Shown one piece after another: positions 1 to 7,708 of a stretch of 25,856 nucleotides of DNA. The position numbers were made by a program, and so were the translations under genes. Source of the DNA: Acidobacteriota bacterium (lineage in GTDB: Bacteria; Acidobacteriota; Thermoanaerobaculia; Multivoradales; SZUA-115); the NCBI GenBank assembly GCA_003231035.1, contig QIHU01000244.1:1-25856 (forward strand), written 5' to 3'. How positions within the stretch are numbered: position 1 is the first letter of the stretch; every line of letters starts with the position of its first letter. The notes below the pieces were generated by a model that did no database searches, was not told the DNA's origin, and saw nothing but the letters and a program-made list of their open reading frames with translations.

Positions 1-52
1 CCAGCGGGCCCAGGATCTCCATCAACAGGTAGCGGTCAAATCGGCGCAGCAC
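1..52 (-). CDS. Probable LptF/LptG (YjgP/YjgQ) LPS export permease, first 17 codons only
   Basis: Only the 5' end is in the window; the gene runs off the left edge. From a GTG at 52-50 the translation reads (M)LRRFDRYLLMEILGPL. This matches the typical opening of LptF/LptG permeases, a short basic stretch followed by an 'LDRYLLREFL-P' motif just before the first membrane helix. LptF and LptG form the inner-membrane part of the LptB2FG complex that extracts LPS, and lptB and an lptC/A-type gene occur elsewhere in this window. An in-frame TGA lies nine codons upstream, so the start must be near here. A TATACT hexamer ends 6 nt before the GTG, suggesting a leaderless mRNA. The family call rests on 17 residues and is tentative. 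Confidence 0.5.
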   Translation of the reverse strand, partial: MLRRFDRYLLMEILGPL

Positions 53-58
53 TACGCG

Positions 59-64
59 AGTATA
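59..64 (-). promoter_or_regulatory. -10-like hexamer directly upstream of the lptF/G-like start
   Basis: The - strand reads TATACT (5 of 6 matches to TATAAT) and ends 6 nt before the GTG start at 52. No convincing -35 box is visible at the usual distance. If used, transcription would begin at or next to the start codon. The rest of 53-274, between this gene and parB, holds no credible gene. Confidence 0.35.
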
Positions 65-170
65 CGGACAACAGCGTCATACCGTTGGCCTTTGAGCGAG
101 AAGCGCCAAGAAAACAAGGGAAGCCCCAGATTCAGCTCATCCGAGTTCTCAGACAGGGTTGCAAGTTGAC

Positions 171-184
171 ATAATGGTCATTAT
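171..184. repeat. Short inverted repeat, possible operator
   Basis: ATAATG and CATTAT arms are separated by GT. This AT-rich site lies in the otherwise featureless 222-bp gap between parB and the lptF/G-like gene. It could be an operator, since a GATAAT hexamer on the - strand overlaps it, but no partner -35 is convincing. Confidence 0.25.
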
Positions 185-274
185 CGGACGTCGTATGTGG
201 CAACGAAAACTCCGCATTCCGCAACCGCCAACACCCTCTTCAAGCCCCTCTTACCCTCGTTTCCGGCCCGCGAG

Positions 275-1144
275 TCAATTCTTCGCCGCGCGCAACTCGC
301 TGAGGATCTGCTCGAGGGCGAGAATCAAATCGCTCTTGTCGACTTCCGCCTGGCGAAAACTCAGCGACAGCGAGTAAGTCTTGTCTGGAGCCCGGAACTT
401 GAAGACGAACGGTTTGCGGCGAGAGCTGGTTCCGGCACGGGCCTTCTTCTTGCGCAGGCGGTCCCGAAGATCGTCGCGGTTGAGCCCATGGGTGGCCACT
501 TCGTCCAACAGCTCGAGCATCTCGTCCTCGGTCTTGGCTTTGAGCACCTCTCGGAGCAAGGACTTGGACGTTAGGTCGAGTGCGTTCACCGTTTGACGGA
601 CCGCATGGGGCATCTGCAAGAGGGCGAGGCTCTCGGTGATCACGGTGCGCGACTTCCCGACTGCTTGGGAGATCTTCTCGTGGGTGTACTGGTGCAACTC
701 GGCCAGAGCGCGGTAGCCTTCCGCCTCTTCGAACGGGGTCAGATCCTTGCGCTGGAGGTTCTCGATCAGGGCAATCTCCAGAGCCTCTTGCTCTGAAACG
801 TCCATCTCGATCACCGGCACTTCGTAGAGCCCCGCCTCCTGCGCGGCCCGAAAGCGGCGCTCGCCCGCGATGATGCGCAGGCTCGGCCCATGCTCACCGC
901 TATCCGTTACGGGGCGAACCAAGATCGGTTCCAGGATGCCTCGTTCGCGAATTGAGCCAACCAGCTCTTCCAAATCGCCCATCGCCGAGCGTGGCTGGTT
1001 GGGGTCCGGTTCGATCACCGCCAAAGGCACCATCTTGCCGACTGGAACCTGATGGCGGGCGGTGAGTTCTTCCACGAAGTGGGTGTCGTGGCGCATCCGT
1101 CGACTGGTGGGAAGGCCGCGTTTCTTGGCGGCGCTACTAGACAC
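275..1144 (-). CDS. parB: Chromosome-partitioning protein ParB (Spo0J family)
   Basis: ParB is the CTP-dependent DNA clamp that loads at parS sites and, with ParA, segregates chromosome origins. The 289-residue product has the expected order. A basic N-terminus contains 'KKRGL', like the ParA-stimulating 'LGRGL' tail. The ParB/Srx domain carries the CTP-binding GERRFRA motif (residues 94-100) and the ENLQRKDL box (128-135). A helix-turn-helix lies near 154-175 (KISQAVGKS...). A conserved C-terminal dimerisation segment (about 245-289) ends the protein. The GTG start overlaps the parA stop by 8 nt, so the two are translationally coupled. Length is normal for the family. Confidence 0.95.
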   Translation of the reverse strand: MSSSAAKKRGLPTSRRMRHDTHFVEELTARHQVPVGKMVPLAVIEPDPNQPRSAMGDLEELVGSIRERGILEPILVRPVTDSGEHGPSLRIIAGERRFRAAQEAGLYEVPVIEMDVSEQEALEIALIENLQRKDLTPFEEAEGYRALAELHQYTHEKISQAVGKSRTVITESLALLQMPHAVRQTVNALDLTSKSLLREVLKAKTEDEMLELLDEVATHGLNRDDLRDRLRKKKARAGTSSRRKPFVFKFRAPDKTYSLSLSFRQAEVDKSDLILALEQILSELRAAKN

Positions 1145-1898
1145 GACTGACTACCTCCTCGCAGAGCTTGTAGTACTCGTAAGCTCCGGTTGAGTTGGGT
1201 GCGAAGGTGAAGATCGACTCGCGGTAGGCCGGGCTCTCTTCGAGCCGGACACTCTTGGTGATCATAGTGCTGAAGAGCTTCTCGCCAAAGACCTCTTCGA
1301 TCTGATTGCGGATGTCTTTGGAAAGAACGGTCCGTTTGTCGTAAAGGGTGATCAGGGCGCCCAGAATCTGCAACTCAGGGTTGGCCCGAACCTTGATCTT
1401 CTCGATGGTGTCGAGAAGATCGTCGGTACCTTCGAGCGCGAAGTAGCTCGACTGGATCGGGATCAGAACATGGGTCGCGGCGACCAGGGCGTTGAAAGTG
1501 ATGATGCCCAGGGTGGGAGGAGTATCGATGACGATGTTGTCGAAATCGCCCTTGATTTCGTCCAACTTCTCCTTGAGGCGATAGTGACCTTCCAGCTCCC
1601 CCAGCAGCTTGCCCTCGATCTTCGCCAGGGCGATGGTGGAAGGCGCCACGGAGAGGTTGGGTACCGTCTCCACCGAGTGGACGACGTCGCCCATCGATAT
1701 TTCGGGCTCGACCAGAGCTTCGTAGACGGAAGGTCCTTCGAGGTGGTGAATCTCGAGGTAGGACATCGAGCTGTTGGCCTGCGGGTCGAGGTCGACCAGC
1801 AGGGTCTTGAGCCCTTTGGCGGCGAAGGCCGCCGCGAGATTGATTGCGGTCGTGGTCTTACCGACGCCGCCCTTTTGATTGGTGATAGCTATGATCAT
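1137..1898 (-). CDS. parA: Chromosome-partitioning ATPase ParA (Soj/MinD-type)
   Basis: ParA is a DNA-binding ATPase that forms the gradient pulling ParB-parS complexes apart. The 253-residue protein starts with the deviant Walker A motif KGGVGKTT (residues 9-16). It continues with the Walker A' motif VDLDPQAN (35-42) and a Walker B region 'NIVIDTPPTLG'. There is no N-terminal HTH, as expected for the small chromosomal Soj type. It is the first gene of a parA-parB pair. No Shine-Dalgarno sequence is visible before the ATG at 1898. A promoter-like TTGACC-18-TACACT lies directly upstream, giving a leader of only a few nucleotides. Confidence 0.96.
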   Translation of the reverse strand: MIIAITNQKGGVGKTTTAINLAAAFAAKGLKTLLVDLDPQANSSMSYLEIHHLEGPSVYEALVEPEISMGDVVHSVETVPNLSVAPSTIALAKIEGKLLGELEGHYRLKEKLDEIKGDFDNIVIDTPPTLGIITFNALVAATHVLIPIQSSYFALEGTDDLLDTIEKIKVRANPELQILGALITLYDKRTVLSKDIRNQIEEVFGEKLFSTMITKSVRLEESPAYRESIFTFAPNSTGAYEYYKLCEEVVSRV

Positions 1899-1908
1899 AG
1901 GTGGGCCG

Positions 1909-1938
1909 AGTGTACGGCTGGAGTTCCCACGCGGTCAA
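1909..1938 (-). promoter_or_regulatory. Putative parA promoter (near-leaderless)
   Basis: -35 TTGACC at 1938-1933, an 18-nt spacer, and -10 TACACT at 1914-1909 on the - strand. The -10 box ends 10 nt before the parA ATG, so the predicted transcript would have only about 3-4 nt of leader. Confidence 0.5.
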
Positions 1939-1987
1939 GGGGCGATGTTTCCAGGGCGCGGCGGCGGACGAGAGATCGAAACAGGCC

Positions 1988-2007
1988 AATGTCGGCGCGC
2001 CGACATT
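1988..2007. repeat. Perfect 20-bp palindrome upstream of parA
   Basis: AATGTCGGCGCGCCGACATT is its own reverse complement, with no spacer. It sits in the 178-bp gap between the bifunctional nuclease gene and parA, about 50 bp upstream of the putative parA -35 box. It is not the canonical parS (TGTTTCACGTGAAACA). No U-tract follows on either strand, so it is not an obvious intrinsic terminator. An operator or partition-related site is possible. Confidence 0.6.
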
Positions 2008-2076
2008 CGTCGCAAGTGGTTGAAAATGGGACCTTTATCCGAAATTACTAGCGAGAAACCGATGAGGTCCGGCGCT

Positions 2077-2601
2077 CTACATGGTGTATTTGCCCAACTC
2101 TTCGGGGCTGACCTCTTCCAACCACTTCTTGATCCGTTCTTCGTCGGTCTCCTGGGTGACGGTTTCCGCTGCTTGCGCCTTCTGAAAAACCGACTCGAAT
2201 ACGAAAACGGGAACCTCCGCCCGCAGTGCCAGGGCGATGGCGTCGCTGGGGCGCGCGTCGAGGGTCAGCGCGGTGGCATCCGACTGGAGATGAATCTTGG
2301 CGAAGAAGGTCGATTCTTGCAGATCGCAGATGACCACCTTCTCCACTTCGGCACCCACGGTTTGTAGCCCTTGGAGGAGCAGATCATGGGTCAACGGCCG
2401 CTGTGGCTCCTGGCCATCGATCCGCGCGGCGATGGCGCTCGCCTCAAAGATGCCGATCCAGATCGGCAAGATGCGTTGGCTCTCCTCCTCTTCTTGGAGG
2501 ATGACGATCGGAACGCTAGAACTCGGATCGAGCATCAGGCTCTTGACCGCTACCTTGATCTCGACTTTGGGTTCGCGTTCGGTGCTTTGTTCCTCGCTCA
2601 T
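2077..2601 (-). CDS. Bifunctional nuclease family protein (DUF151/BFN)
   Basis: This 174-residue protein belongs to the DUF151 family, named for plant and bacterial proteins reported to have DNase and RNase activity. Recognisable segments are 'LPIWIGIFEASAIA', 'RPLTHDLLLQGLQTVGAEVEKVVI', 'ATALTLDARPSDAIALALRAEVPVFV' and the acidic C-terminal tail. The reading frame extends 45 codons further upstream, but that stretch is low in family similarity and contains the promoter. The ATG at 2601 (MSEEQSTERE...) fits the family and lies 7 nt after a -10 box. It is monocistronic: miaB ends 150 bp upstream and the parA promoter lies downstream. In several bacteria this family sits near cell-envelope or tRNA-modification genes, but its biochemical role here is unproven. 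Confidence 0.85.
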   Translation of the reverse strand: MSEEQSTEREPKVEIKVAVKSLMLDPSSSVPIVILQEEEESQRILPIWIGIFEASAIAARIDGQEPQRPLTHDLLLQGLQTVGAEVEKVVICDLQESTFFAKIHLQSDATALTLDARPSDAIALALRAEVPVFVFESVFQKAQAAETVTQETDEERIKKWLEEVSPEELGKYTM

Positions 2602-2608
2602 CACACTT

Positions 2609-2637
2609 ATTGTGGAGGGCGGATCGCTCAGGGTCAA
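2609..2637 (-). promoter_or_regulatory. Putative promoter of the bifunctional nuclease gene (leaderless)
   Basis: -35 TTGACC (2637-2632), 17-nt spacer, -10 CACAAT (2614-2609), then 7 nt to the ATG at 2601. The predicted start site falls on or next to the start codon, and no Shine-Dalgarno sequence is visible. Confidence 0.55.
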
Positions 2638-2751
2638 GCCATTCAGCCAATACCGACCCAAATCGACGGTGATAGCTGCTCTGGCGACTCTCCAACTCGA
2701 CGCGGTGGGAGCGGCGGCGGGGCTGCTGGCCGCCAATGCCGGCCGCCCTAG

Positions 2752-4167
2752 CTAGGAGAGGACCGGCAGCAAAGAAGGCGGAGCCGTTGCCGGAGCTAGG
2801 GGTTGCGCCAGAAGGCTATGCGCCAACGCTTTCTCGATACGAACGCGGGTCATTCCTCCCAGCTGTTCGGTCTGTGAGGCCGGGAAGTGAACCGCCCGGT
2901 GGCAGGGTGTACGTCCACTCTGGGTGCCGGGCTCCTTGCCCCAGCCGGTAATCAGCACTTCCATTTCCTCCCCCACCAGCTCTTCGTTGAGTTGGCGCTG
3001 GATACCCTCTTGGAGGGCGAGCAGGCTCTGTAGCCGGCGGTCGGCCACGGGGCGGTCGATCGGTTCACCGAGACGAGGGGCGGCGGTGCCGGGGCGCGGA
3101 GAGTACTTGAAGGCATAGATCGAGGAAAAGCGGACCTGCTCGACCATCTCTAGGGTCGCGGCGAAATCCTCCTCCGTCTCTCCGGGAAAACCGACGATGA
3201 GGTCGGTGGAGAGGGCGAGGTCGGGTCGCGCCGCGCGCAGCTGGTGCACCAGCTCGTAGTACGAGGCGGCGCTGTAGCCCCGTCCCATGCGCTGCAAGAC
3301 CGCGTCCGATCCCGACTGCACCGGCAAATGGAGATAGGGCGAGATGTTGGCCTGTTGGCCAAGCTGCGCCACCATCCGCGGAGTGAAGTCGCGAGGATAG
3401 GAGGTGACGAAGCGCAGCCGGCGGACCCCCGGCGTGGTGGCGCAGGCTTCTAGGAGATCGGCGAAGTCCTCGCCTGTCTCGGGATCGCGCCAGTGGTTGA
3501 CGGTTTGCCCCAAGAGTTCGATCTCCAGAAAGCCGTAATCGACCAGATGGCGTACCTCCGCCAGAATCTCACCCATCTTGCGACTGCGCTCGGGGCCGCG
3601 GGTCATGGGCACGATACAGAAGGTGCATTTCTTGTCGCACCCTTCGATGATGGTCACCATTCCCTTGTACTCACCTTCGCGCGAGATGGTGTCCATCTCG
3701 AAGGAGCGTTCTTCGGGAAAGCCGGTCGCCACCACCCGCTCCCCGGCGCGGCGTCGACGAATCACCTCGCGCAACTCCCCCACCCGCGCTGGACCGAGGA
3801 CGAAGTCGAGTTCGGGGACCTTCTTGAGTGCCCGCTCCCCCACCTGCTGGGCCACACAGCCGCACAGGCCGATCAGCGGCTCACGGATCTCCCTGGGGCT
3901 CTTCTTGAAGCGACTCTCCTTCTTGTAGAGGCGGTATTCACCCAGCCGAGAAAAGACCTTTCCTTCGGCCTTCTCCCGCACGCTGCACGAGTTGAGCAGG
4001 ATGATGTCGGCCTCGCGCGGATCGCGGGTCGGAAGGATTCCCTGTTGCATCAGCTGGCCGGCCATCCGCTGGCTGTCCAGCTCGTTCATCTGACAACCCC
4101 AAGTTTCGATAAAGCAGCGTCGGGCCTTGGTGGTGCCGTCGGCTGGCTTGTGGTCCAGTATCTTCAT
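2752..4167 (-). CDS. miaB: tRNA-2-methylthio-N6-dimethylallyladenosine synthase MiaB
   Basis: MiaB is a radical-SAM methylthiotransferase that converts i6A37 to ms2i6A37 in tRNAs reading UNN codons. The 471-residue protein shows all three domains. The N-terminal UPF0004 domain supplies one Fe-S cluster through Cys25 (ETWGCQMNE), Cys61 (NSCSVRE) and Cys104 (CGCVAQ). The radical-SAM core carries Cys177-x3-Cys181-x2-Cys184 (EGCDKKCTFC). A C-terminal TRAM-like segment (about 375-440) ends the fold. The ATG overlaps the TGA of the preceding lipoprotein gene by one base (TGATG), making it the last gene of the long operon. No clear intrinsic terminator follows; a weak GGCCG/CGGCC hairpin lies just downstream. 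Confidence 0.96.
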   Translation of the reverse strand: MKILDHKPADGTTKARRCFIETWGCQMNELDSQRMAGQLMQQGILPTRDPREADIILLNSCSVREKAEGKVFSRLGEYRLYKKESRFKKSPREIREPLIGLCGCVAQQVGERALKKVPELDFVLGPARVGELREVIRRRRAGERVVATGFPEERSFEMDTISREGEYKGMVTIIEGCDKKCTFCIVPMTRGPERSRKMGEILAEVRHLVDYGFLEIELLGQTVNHWRDPETGEDFADLLEACATTPGVRRLRFVTSYPRDFTPRMVAQLGQQANISPYLHLPVQSGSDAVLQRMGRGYSAASYYELVHQLRAARPDLALSTDLIVGFPGETEEDFAATLEMVEQVRFSSIYAFKYSPRPGTAAPRLGEPIDRPVADRRLQSLLALQEGIQRQLNEELVGEEMEVLITGWGKEPGTQSGRTPCHRAVHFPASQTEQLGGMTRVRIEKALAHSLLAQPLAPATAPPSLLPVLS

Positions 4168-5054
4168 CAGGGGTTTTCCTCAAGGATGACCGGTTCACGG
4201 GGATCGTGCGCGTCGAGGTCGGCTTTGGCCGGCTTGCTGGGAGGCGGTTCGAGATCGTATCCGGTGCGTAGCCAACCGGGTAGCGCGCCCGCTCGCCGCC
4301 CCTCTTCCAGGGCCAAGGCTAGCTCTTCCTGATAGCGCGTGGCATCTCGCCGCCTCTGTTGAATCAAGTCGAGCGCCCGGTCCCACTCCGGCTTGATCCG
4401 AGTGTCGCGCAGGCGCGGGTCATCGGCGGCGTAAAACTGTGTGCGTAGGGTCTCGGCACGAGCCTCTAAGTCTGCCATGGCGTCCACCGCGTCGCGCCAT
4501 CCCTGGCGCAAGGTGCGAACTCGCTCACTCCAATACTCTTCTTCACTAACCTCGGGTGTTGAGTCCGACGAGCCGCCGACTGAGCTGCTGGGCGCCGAGG
4601 GCTGGACCGGTCGGCTGGTGGGATGGGCCATGGTCAACTTGCCCCGCGCCGCATAGTCCTTGAGATTCTCGTCGGTGATCACCGCCACCGGCTCGCCGGC
4701 ATTGGCCTTGAGTGCCTTGGCCCGGCGGGAAGCCTCGACTAGTGAAAGTTTCTCGGGCGCTGGCTTGCCGGAGTCGATCAAGACTTGCCGGGGTCGTTTC
4801 GGAGCTTTGGGGCGCTGGCTGCTCAGCTCGGAGTCAGCGGGCACTGGCAGGGGCTGCACCAGGGGCTGGGTGGCCACCGGCCGCGCCCCTTCACCTTGAG
4901 CGGAGACCGGCGTCGGCTCCACGATGGGCGGTGGTGTTTGCAAGTCGGGTTCTTCCAGCCGGTGTTGCGTACAGCCGACCGCGGCCAAGGCCAGAAGCGA
5001 CGCAGGCACAAGGCGATAGAGGATGGGCGGTGGGAGTTTCGAATGTTGAAGCAT
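4167..5054 (-). CDS. Putative lipoprotein of unknown function with a C-terminal coiled coil
   Basis: I do not recognise a named family. The 295-residue product starts with a basic N-region and hydrophobic stretch (about 11-27) ending in Ala-Val-Gly-Cys28. This resembles a lipobox, although Ala at -3 is not ideal. A Pro-rich linker (about 35-85) follows. Then comes a charged segment 'LSLVEASRRAKALKANAGEPVAVITDENLKDYA' split by small residues, and a second Ser/Pro linker. The last third (about 170-265) is heptad-like and charged, consistent with a coiled coil. It lies 18 nt after ptsI and overlaps miaB by 1 nt, so it is co-transcribed with both. Export to the inner or outer membrane with a periplasmic coiled coil is inference. 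Confidence 0.7.
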   Translation of the reverse strand: MLQHSKLPPPILYRLVPASLLALAAVGCTQHRLEEPDLQTPPPIVEPTPVSAQGEGARPVATQPLVQPLPVPADSELSSQRPKAPKRPRQVLIDSGKPAPEKLSLVEASRRAKALKANAGEPVAVITDENLKDYAARGKLTMAHPTSRPVQPSAPSSSVGGSSDSTPEVSEEEYWSERVRTLRQGWRDAVDAMADLEARAETLRTQFYAADDPRLRDTRIKPEWDRALDLIQQRRRDATRYQEELALALEEGRRAGALPGWLRTGYDLEPPPSKPAKADLDAHDPREPVILEENP

Positions 5055-5072
5055 GGTGTTCGAGAGGAGCGG

Positions 5073-6821
5073 TCAAGGGTTGGTGCCCAAGGAAACCTTT
5101 TTCGTCAAGGCCCGGTCCAAATATGCGGAGACTTCCGAGGCGGTGCCGAAATCGAGGCAATGCTGGGCGATCTCTTCCAACTCGCTGATGCGCAGGGCCC
5201 GCAGCCGACTCTTGATTCGACCGACGGCGCGAGGACTCATCGACAGCCGTCGCAGCCCGAGGCCAACGAGCAGCGGGGCGACGCGCACGTCGGAGGCGAC
5301 TTCGCCGCATACGCTGACTGGGATTCCAGCATCGTCCGCACTGTTGATGACAAAGCGTAGCATGCGTAGCAGGCCCGGATGCAAGGGTTGATAGAGGTTT
5401 GCGACGTGTTCGTTTCCGCGGTCGACCGCGAGCGAGTACTGAATCAGATCGTTGGTACCGATGGAGAAGAAATCGACCTCTCGGGCTAGTCGATCGGCGA
5501 TCAAGGCGGCGGCGGGAACCTCGATCATGATGCCGATGGGTAGATCCCGACGGTGCTCCACCCCTTGGCGCGCCAAATCATCGGCGACTGAAGCGGCATA
5601 GGAGCGAAATTGCTCGACCTCCTCCAAGGTGGAAACTAGAGGAATCATCGCCCACAGGTTGCCGTGCACCGCGGCGCGGTAGAGGGCGCGGATCTGGGGT
5701 TTGAAGACCTCGGGCTTGGCCAGGGTCAAGCGGATTCCGCGCAGGCCCAGCACCGGGTTCTCCTCGTGGATGTTGGTGAGTTCGCTGGCCAGCTTTCGCC
5801 CGCCCAAGTCGTAGGTGCGGATGATGGCGGGATGCGGCGCGGTCACTTCCACCAGCTGCCGATAGAGCTGGTAGTGATCCTCTTCAGAAGGTTGTTCCGG
5901 GCTCCTCTCGATATAGAGAAACTCACTGCGATAGAGGCCGATTCCAGTGGCGCCATAGCGCTGGACGTCGTGCATCTCCTCCGGCAGATCGATGTTGGCC
6001 ATCAGCTCGAGGTCGACACCGTCGGCGGTGCGGGCGGGGAGTGCGCAGGTTGCCATCAGCTCGCGATCACGGCGCGCCCAGTCGATCTGGCGTCGGCGAT
6101 AGTCGGCCAGAACCTCCTTCGTCGGATGCAAGATCACGCACCCGGAATCGCCGTCCAGAATCACCGGATCTTCATCCGTAACCTGTGCCAACACTCCGGG
6201 CAAGCCGGTGATCGCGGGCAGCTTGAGCGAGCGGGCGATAATCGTCGTGTGGGAGGTCTTGCCGCCGGTTTCCATGACGAAACCGACCACCTTGCCACGG
6301 CCCAGACGGAGGGTGTCAGAAGGAGTCAGCAGGTCGGCGAAGACCACCACGTCGCCTTCGAGATCGGAGAGTTCGTGGTGCGAGGTTCCTTGCAGGCTGC
6401 GCAAGAGCTGGTGAGCCACGTCGCGCAGGTCTTCTCGCCGTTCCCGCAGGTAGTCATCTTCCATCGCCGCGAACTGTTCTCCCAACTCCTCGATGGTGCG
6501 ATGCACCGCCCATTCGGCGTTGACTTGCTCCTCTCGAATTCGGGCAACGATGCGACGCACGAAGCCGGCATCCCGCAAGAAGAGCGCGTGGGCCTCGAAA
6601 ACAGCGGCGAGATCGTCGCCCATCTGCTTCTCCACCTTGTCTCGGAGGCGTAGGATCTCATCGTGAGCCGCCTCGATCGCGCGCTCGAAGCGCTCGACCT
6701 CGCCATCCAGTTCCTCGGCGGCCAGGGGGAACCGATAGATCTCCTCCGTGCGGGTCTCGATGCACACCGCTCGGCCGATGGCGATCCCCGAGGAGACACC
6801 CAGCCCGCTGAGCCGCTGCAT
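5073..6821 (-). CDS. ptsI: Phosphoenolpyruvate-protein phosphotransferase (PTS enzyme I)
   Basis: Enzyme I takes phosphate from PEP and passes it to HPr. Numbered from the ATG at 6821, it is 582 residues, close to the usual ~575. The N-terminal half holds the active-site His in GGKTSHTTIIARS (His191). The C-terminal PEP-binding TIM barrel shows GATGIGLYRSEFL, the IDTP-equivalent 'TYDLGGRK', 'GIMIEVPAAAL', 'FFSIGTNDLIQY' and the catalytic Cys in SVCGEVASD (Cys505). A GTG at 6854, 2 nt after the ptsH stop, would add an 11-residue His-rich extension. I prefer the ATG because the family begins 'LSGLGVSSGIAIG' right after it and a GGGAGG lies about 12 nt upstream. It is part of a signalling PTS with no EIIB/EIIC nearby. 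Confidence 0.94.
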   Translation of the reverse strand: MQRLSGLGVSSGIAIGRAVCIETRTEEIYRFPLAAEELDGEVERFERAIEAAHDEILRLRDKVEKQMGDDLAAVFEAHALFLRDAGFVRRIVARIREEQVNAEWAVHRTIEELGEQFAAMEDDYLRERREDLRDVAHQLLRSLQGTSHHELSDLEGDVVVFADLLTPSDTLRLGRGKVVGFVMETGGKTSHTTIIARSLKLPAITGLPGVLAQVTDEDPVILDGDSGCVILHPTKEVLADYRRRQIDWARRDRELMATCALPARTADGVDLELMANIDLPEEMHDVQRYGATGIGLYRSEFLYIERSPEQPSEEDHYQLYRQLVEVTAPHPAIIRTYDLGGRKLASELTNIHEENPVLGLRGIRLTLAKPEVFKPQIRALYRAAVHGNLWAMIPLVSTLEEVEQFRSYAASVADDLARQGVEHRRDLPIGIMIEVPAAALIADRLAREVDFFSIGTNDLIQYSLAVDRGNEHVANLYQPLHPGLLRMLRFVINSADDAGIPVSVCGEVASDVRVAPLLVGLGLRRLSMSPRAVGRIKSRLRALRISELEEIAQHCLDFGTASEVSAYLDRALTKKVSLGTNP

Positions 6822-6856
6822 CGGGCCATGTGGCCTCCCGTGTGTGTGGCCCACGG

Positions 6857-7126
6857 CTACTTGCCCTCGTCGAATCGATCGGCGATCAGCTGTGTCACCG
6901 CGGCGAGCGCCGCCTCTTCATCGCTGCCGTCGCAGCGTACGGTCATCCGCGTTCCCTGCGCCGCGGCGAGCATCAGGATCCCGAGAATGCTCTTGGCATC
7001 GACCTCCTCGCCAGCGCGCAGCAAGTGCACCTGGGCATCGAACCTGGCCGCCGTGTGCACCAGCTTCGCCGCGGCTCGGGCATGAAGCCCCAGCCGATTG
7101 ATGATTTCAATTTCGCGTTGGACCAT
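6857..7126 (-). CDS. ptsH: Phosphocarrier protein HPr
   Basis: HPr is the small relay protein between enzyme I and EIIA proteins. The 89-residue product has the catalytic His15 in NRLGLHARAAAKLV. It also has the regulatory Ser46 in DAKSILGILMLAA, the target of HPr kinase, which is encoded four genes upstream. Both sites are intact, so it can serve as a phosphocarrier and as an HprK substrate. A GGAG/AGG Shine-Dalgarno lies just before the ATG at 7126. The stop is followed immediately by ptsI, so the two are coupled. Confidence 0.95.
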   Translation of the reverse strand: MVQREIEIINRLGLHARAAAKLVHTAARFDAQVHLLRAGEEVDAKSILGILMLAAAQGTRMTVRCDGSDEEAALAAVTQLIADRFDEGK

Positions 7127-7179
7127 CTGCTACCTACTCCGCAATGGGGGCATTGAACTGGATGCACCGGATGGCCGAT

Positions 7180-7656
7180 CTACAGACAGGGATCGAGGCG
7201 CGGCTCATCGGGAGAGGTCGCGGTAGCCTCCTTGGGCAGTTTGGCGACACAGATGCTCCCTTGCCCCTTGGCGCTCAACCATTCAGCCGCTTGGCGCAGG
7301 CCGATTTCCTTGTCGGTCAAACAACCGATGCGCAGGACCATCGGTAGGTTGACCCCGGCGACAAGTTCGATACCGCAGGCCTCCCCGTTCGCCTCCTCTT
7401 GCTCTTTCTCGGTGCAAAGGAGTCGCAGCGCCCCGTTGTACGGCGTACCTCCAAACACATCGACCAAGATGAGCACGCCATCTCCGTGGTCGATTTGCAC
7501 GACCGCCTGTCGGATCTGTTGGCTGACACTCTCCAGCTCGCAGTCCCAGTCGAGACTCAATGCCGCCAACTCCGGTAGCTCGCCGACGATCTTCCGAGCC
7601 GCGGCGAGCAGCTCAGTGGCCAATTGGCCGTGGCTGATGATCAAGGTTGAAATCAT
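7180..7656 (-). CDS. PTS mannose-family EIIA domain protein
   Basis: This 158-residue protein is a stand-alone EIIA of the mannose/fructose/sorbose (PTS-EIIA type 4) fold. The phosphorylatable His9 occurs in MISTLIISHGQLA, followed by the typical 'LILVDVFGGTPYNGALRL' and 'VAGVNLPMVLRI' segments. The start is the ATG at 7656, preceded by a GGGAGGG Shine-Dalgarno about 9 nt away; the frame is open nine codons further but without family similarity. No EIIB or EIIC is nearby, and the gene sits between rapZ and ptsH. A regulatory phosphate acceptor is therefore more likely than a sugar-transport role. Its output target is unknown. Confidence 0.88.
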   Translation of the reverse strand: MISTLIISHGQLATELLAAARKIVGELPELAALSLDWDCELESVSQQIRQAVVQIDHGDGVLILVDVFGGTPYNGALRLLCTEKEQEEANGEACGIELVAGVNLPMVLRIGCLTDKEIGLRQAAEWLSAKGQGSICVAKLPKEATATSPDEPRLDPCL

Positions 7657-7708
7657 GGCAACCGACCCTCCCGGCGGGATCATAGCGCGGATCCAGCCGC
7701 CACCCTCG

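Noticed and set aside
1899..2076. Canonical parS site near parAB
   Set aside because: I looked for TGTTTCACGTGAAACA or close variants and found only half-like matches (TGTTTC); the 20-bp palindrome here has a different sequence.
5664..6653. 329-codon + strand open frame opposite ptsI
   Set aside because: It lies entirely antisense to a clear ptsI gene; its composition reflects GC-rich third positions and no family is recognisable. The same holds for + strand frames at 3493-4332, 7913-8677, 13585-14289, 14551-15276 and 17183-17941.
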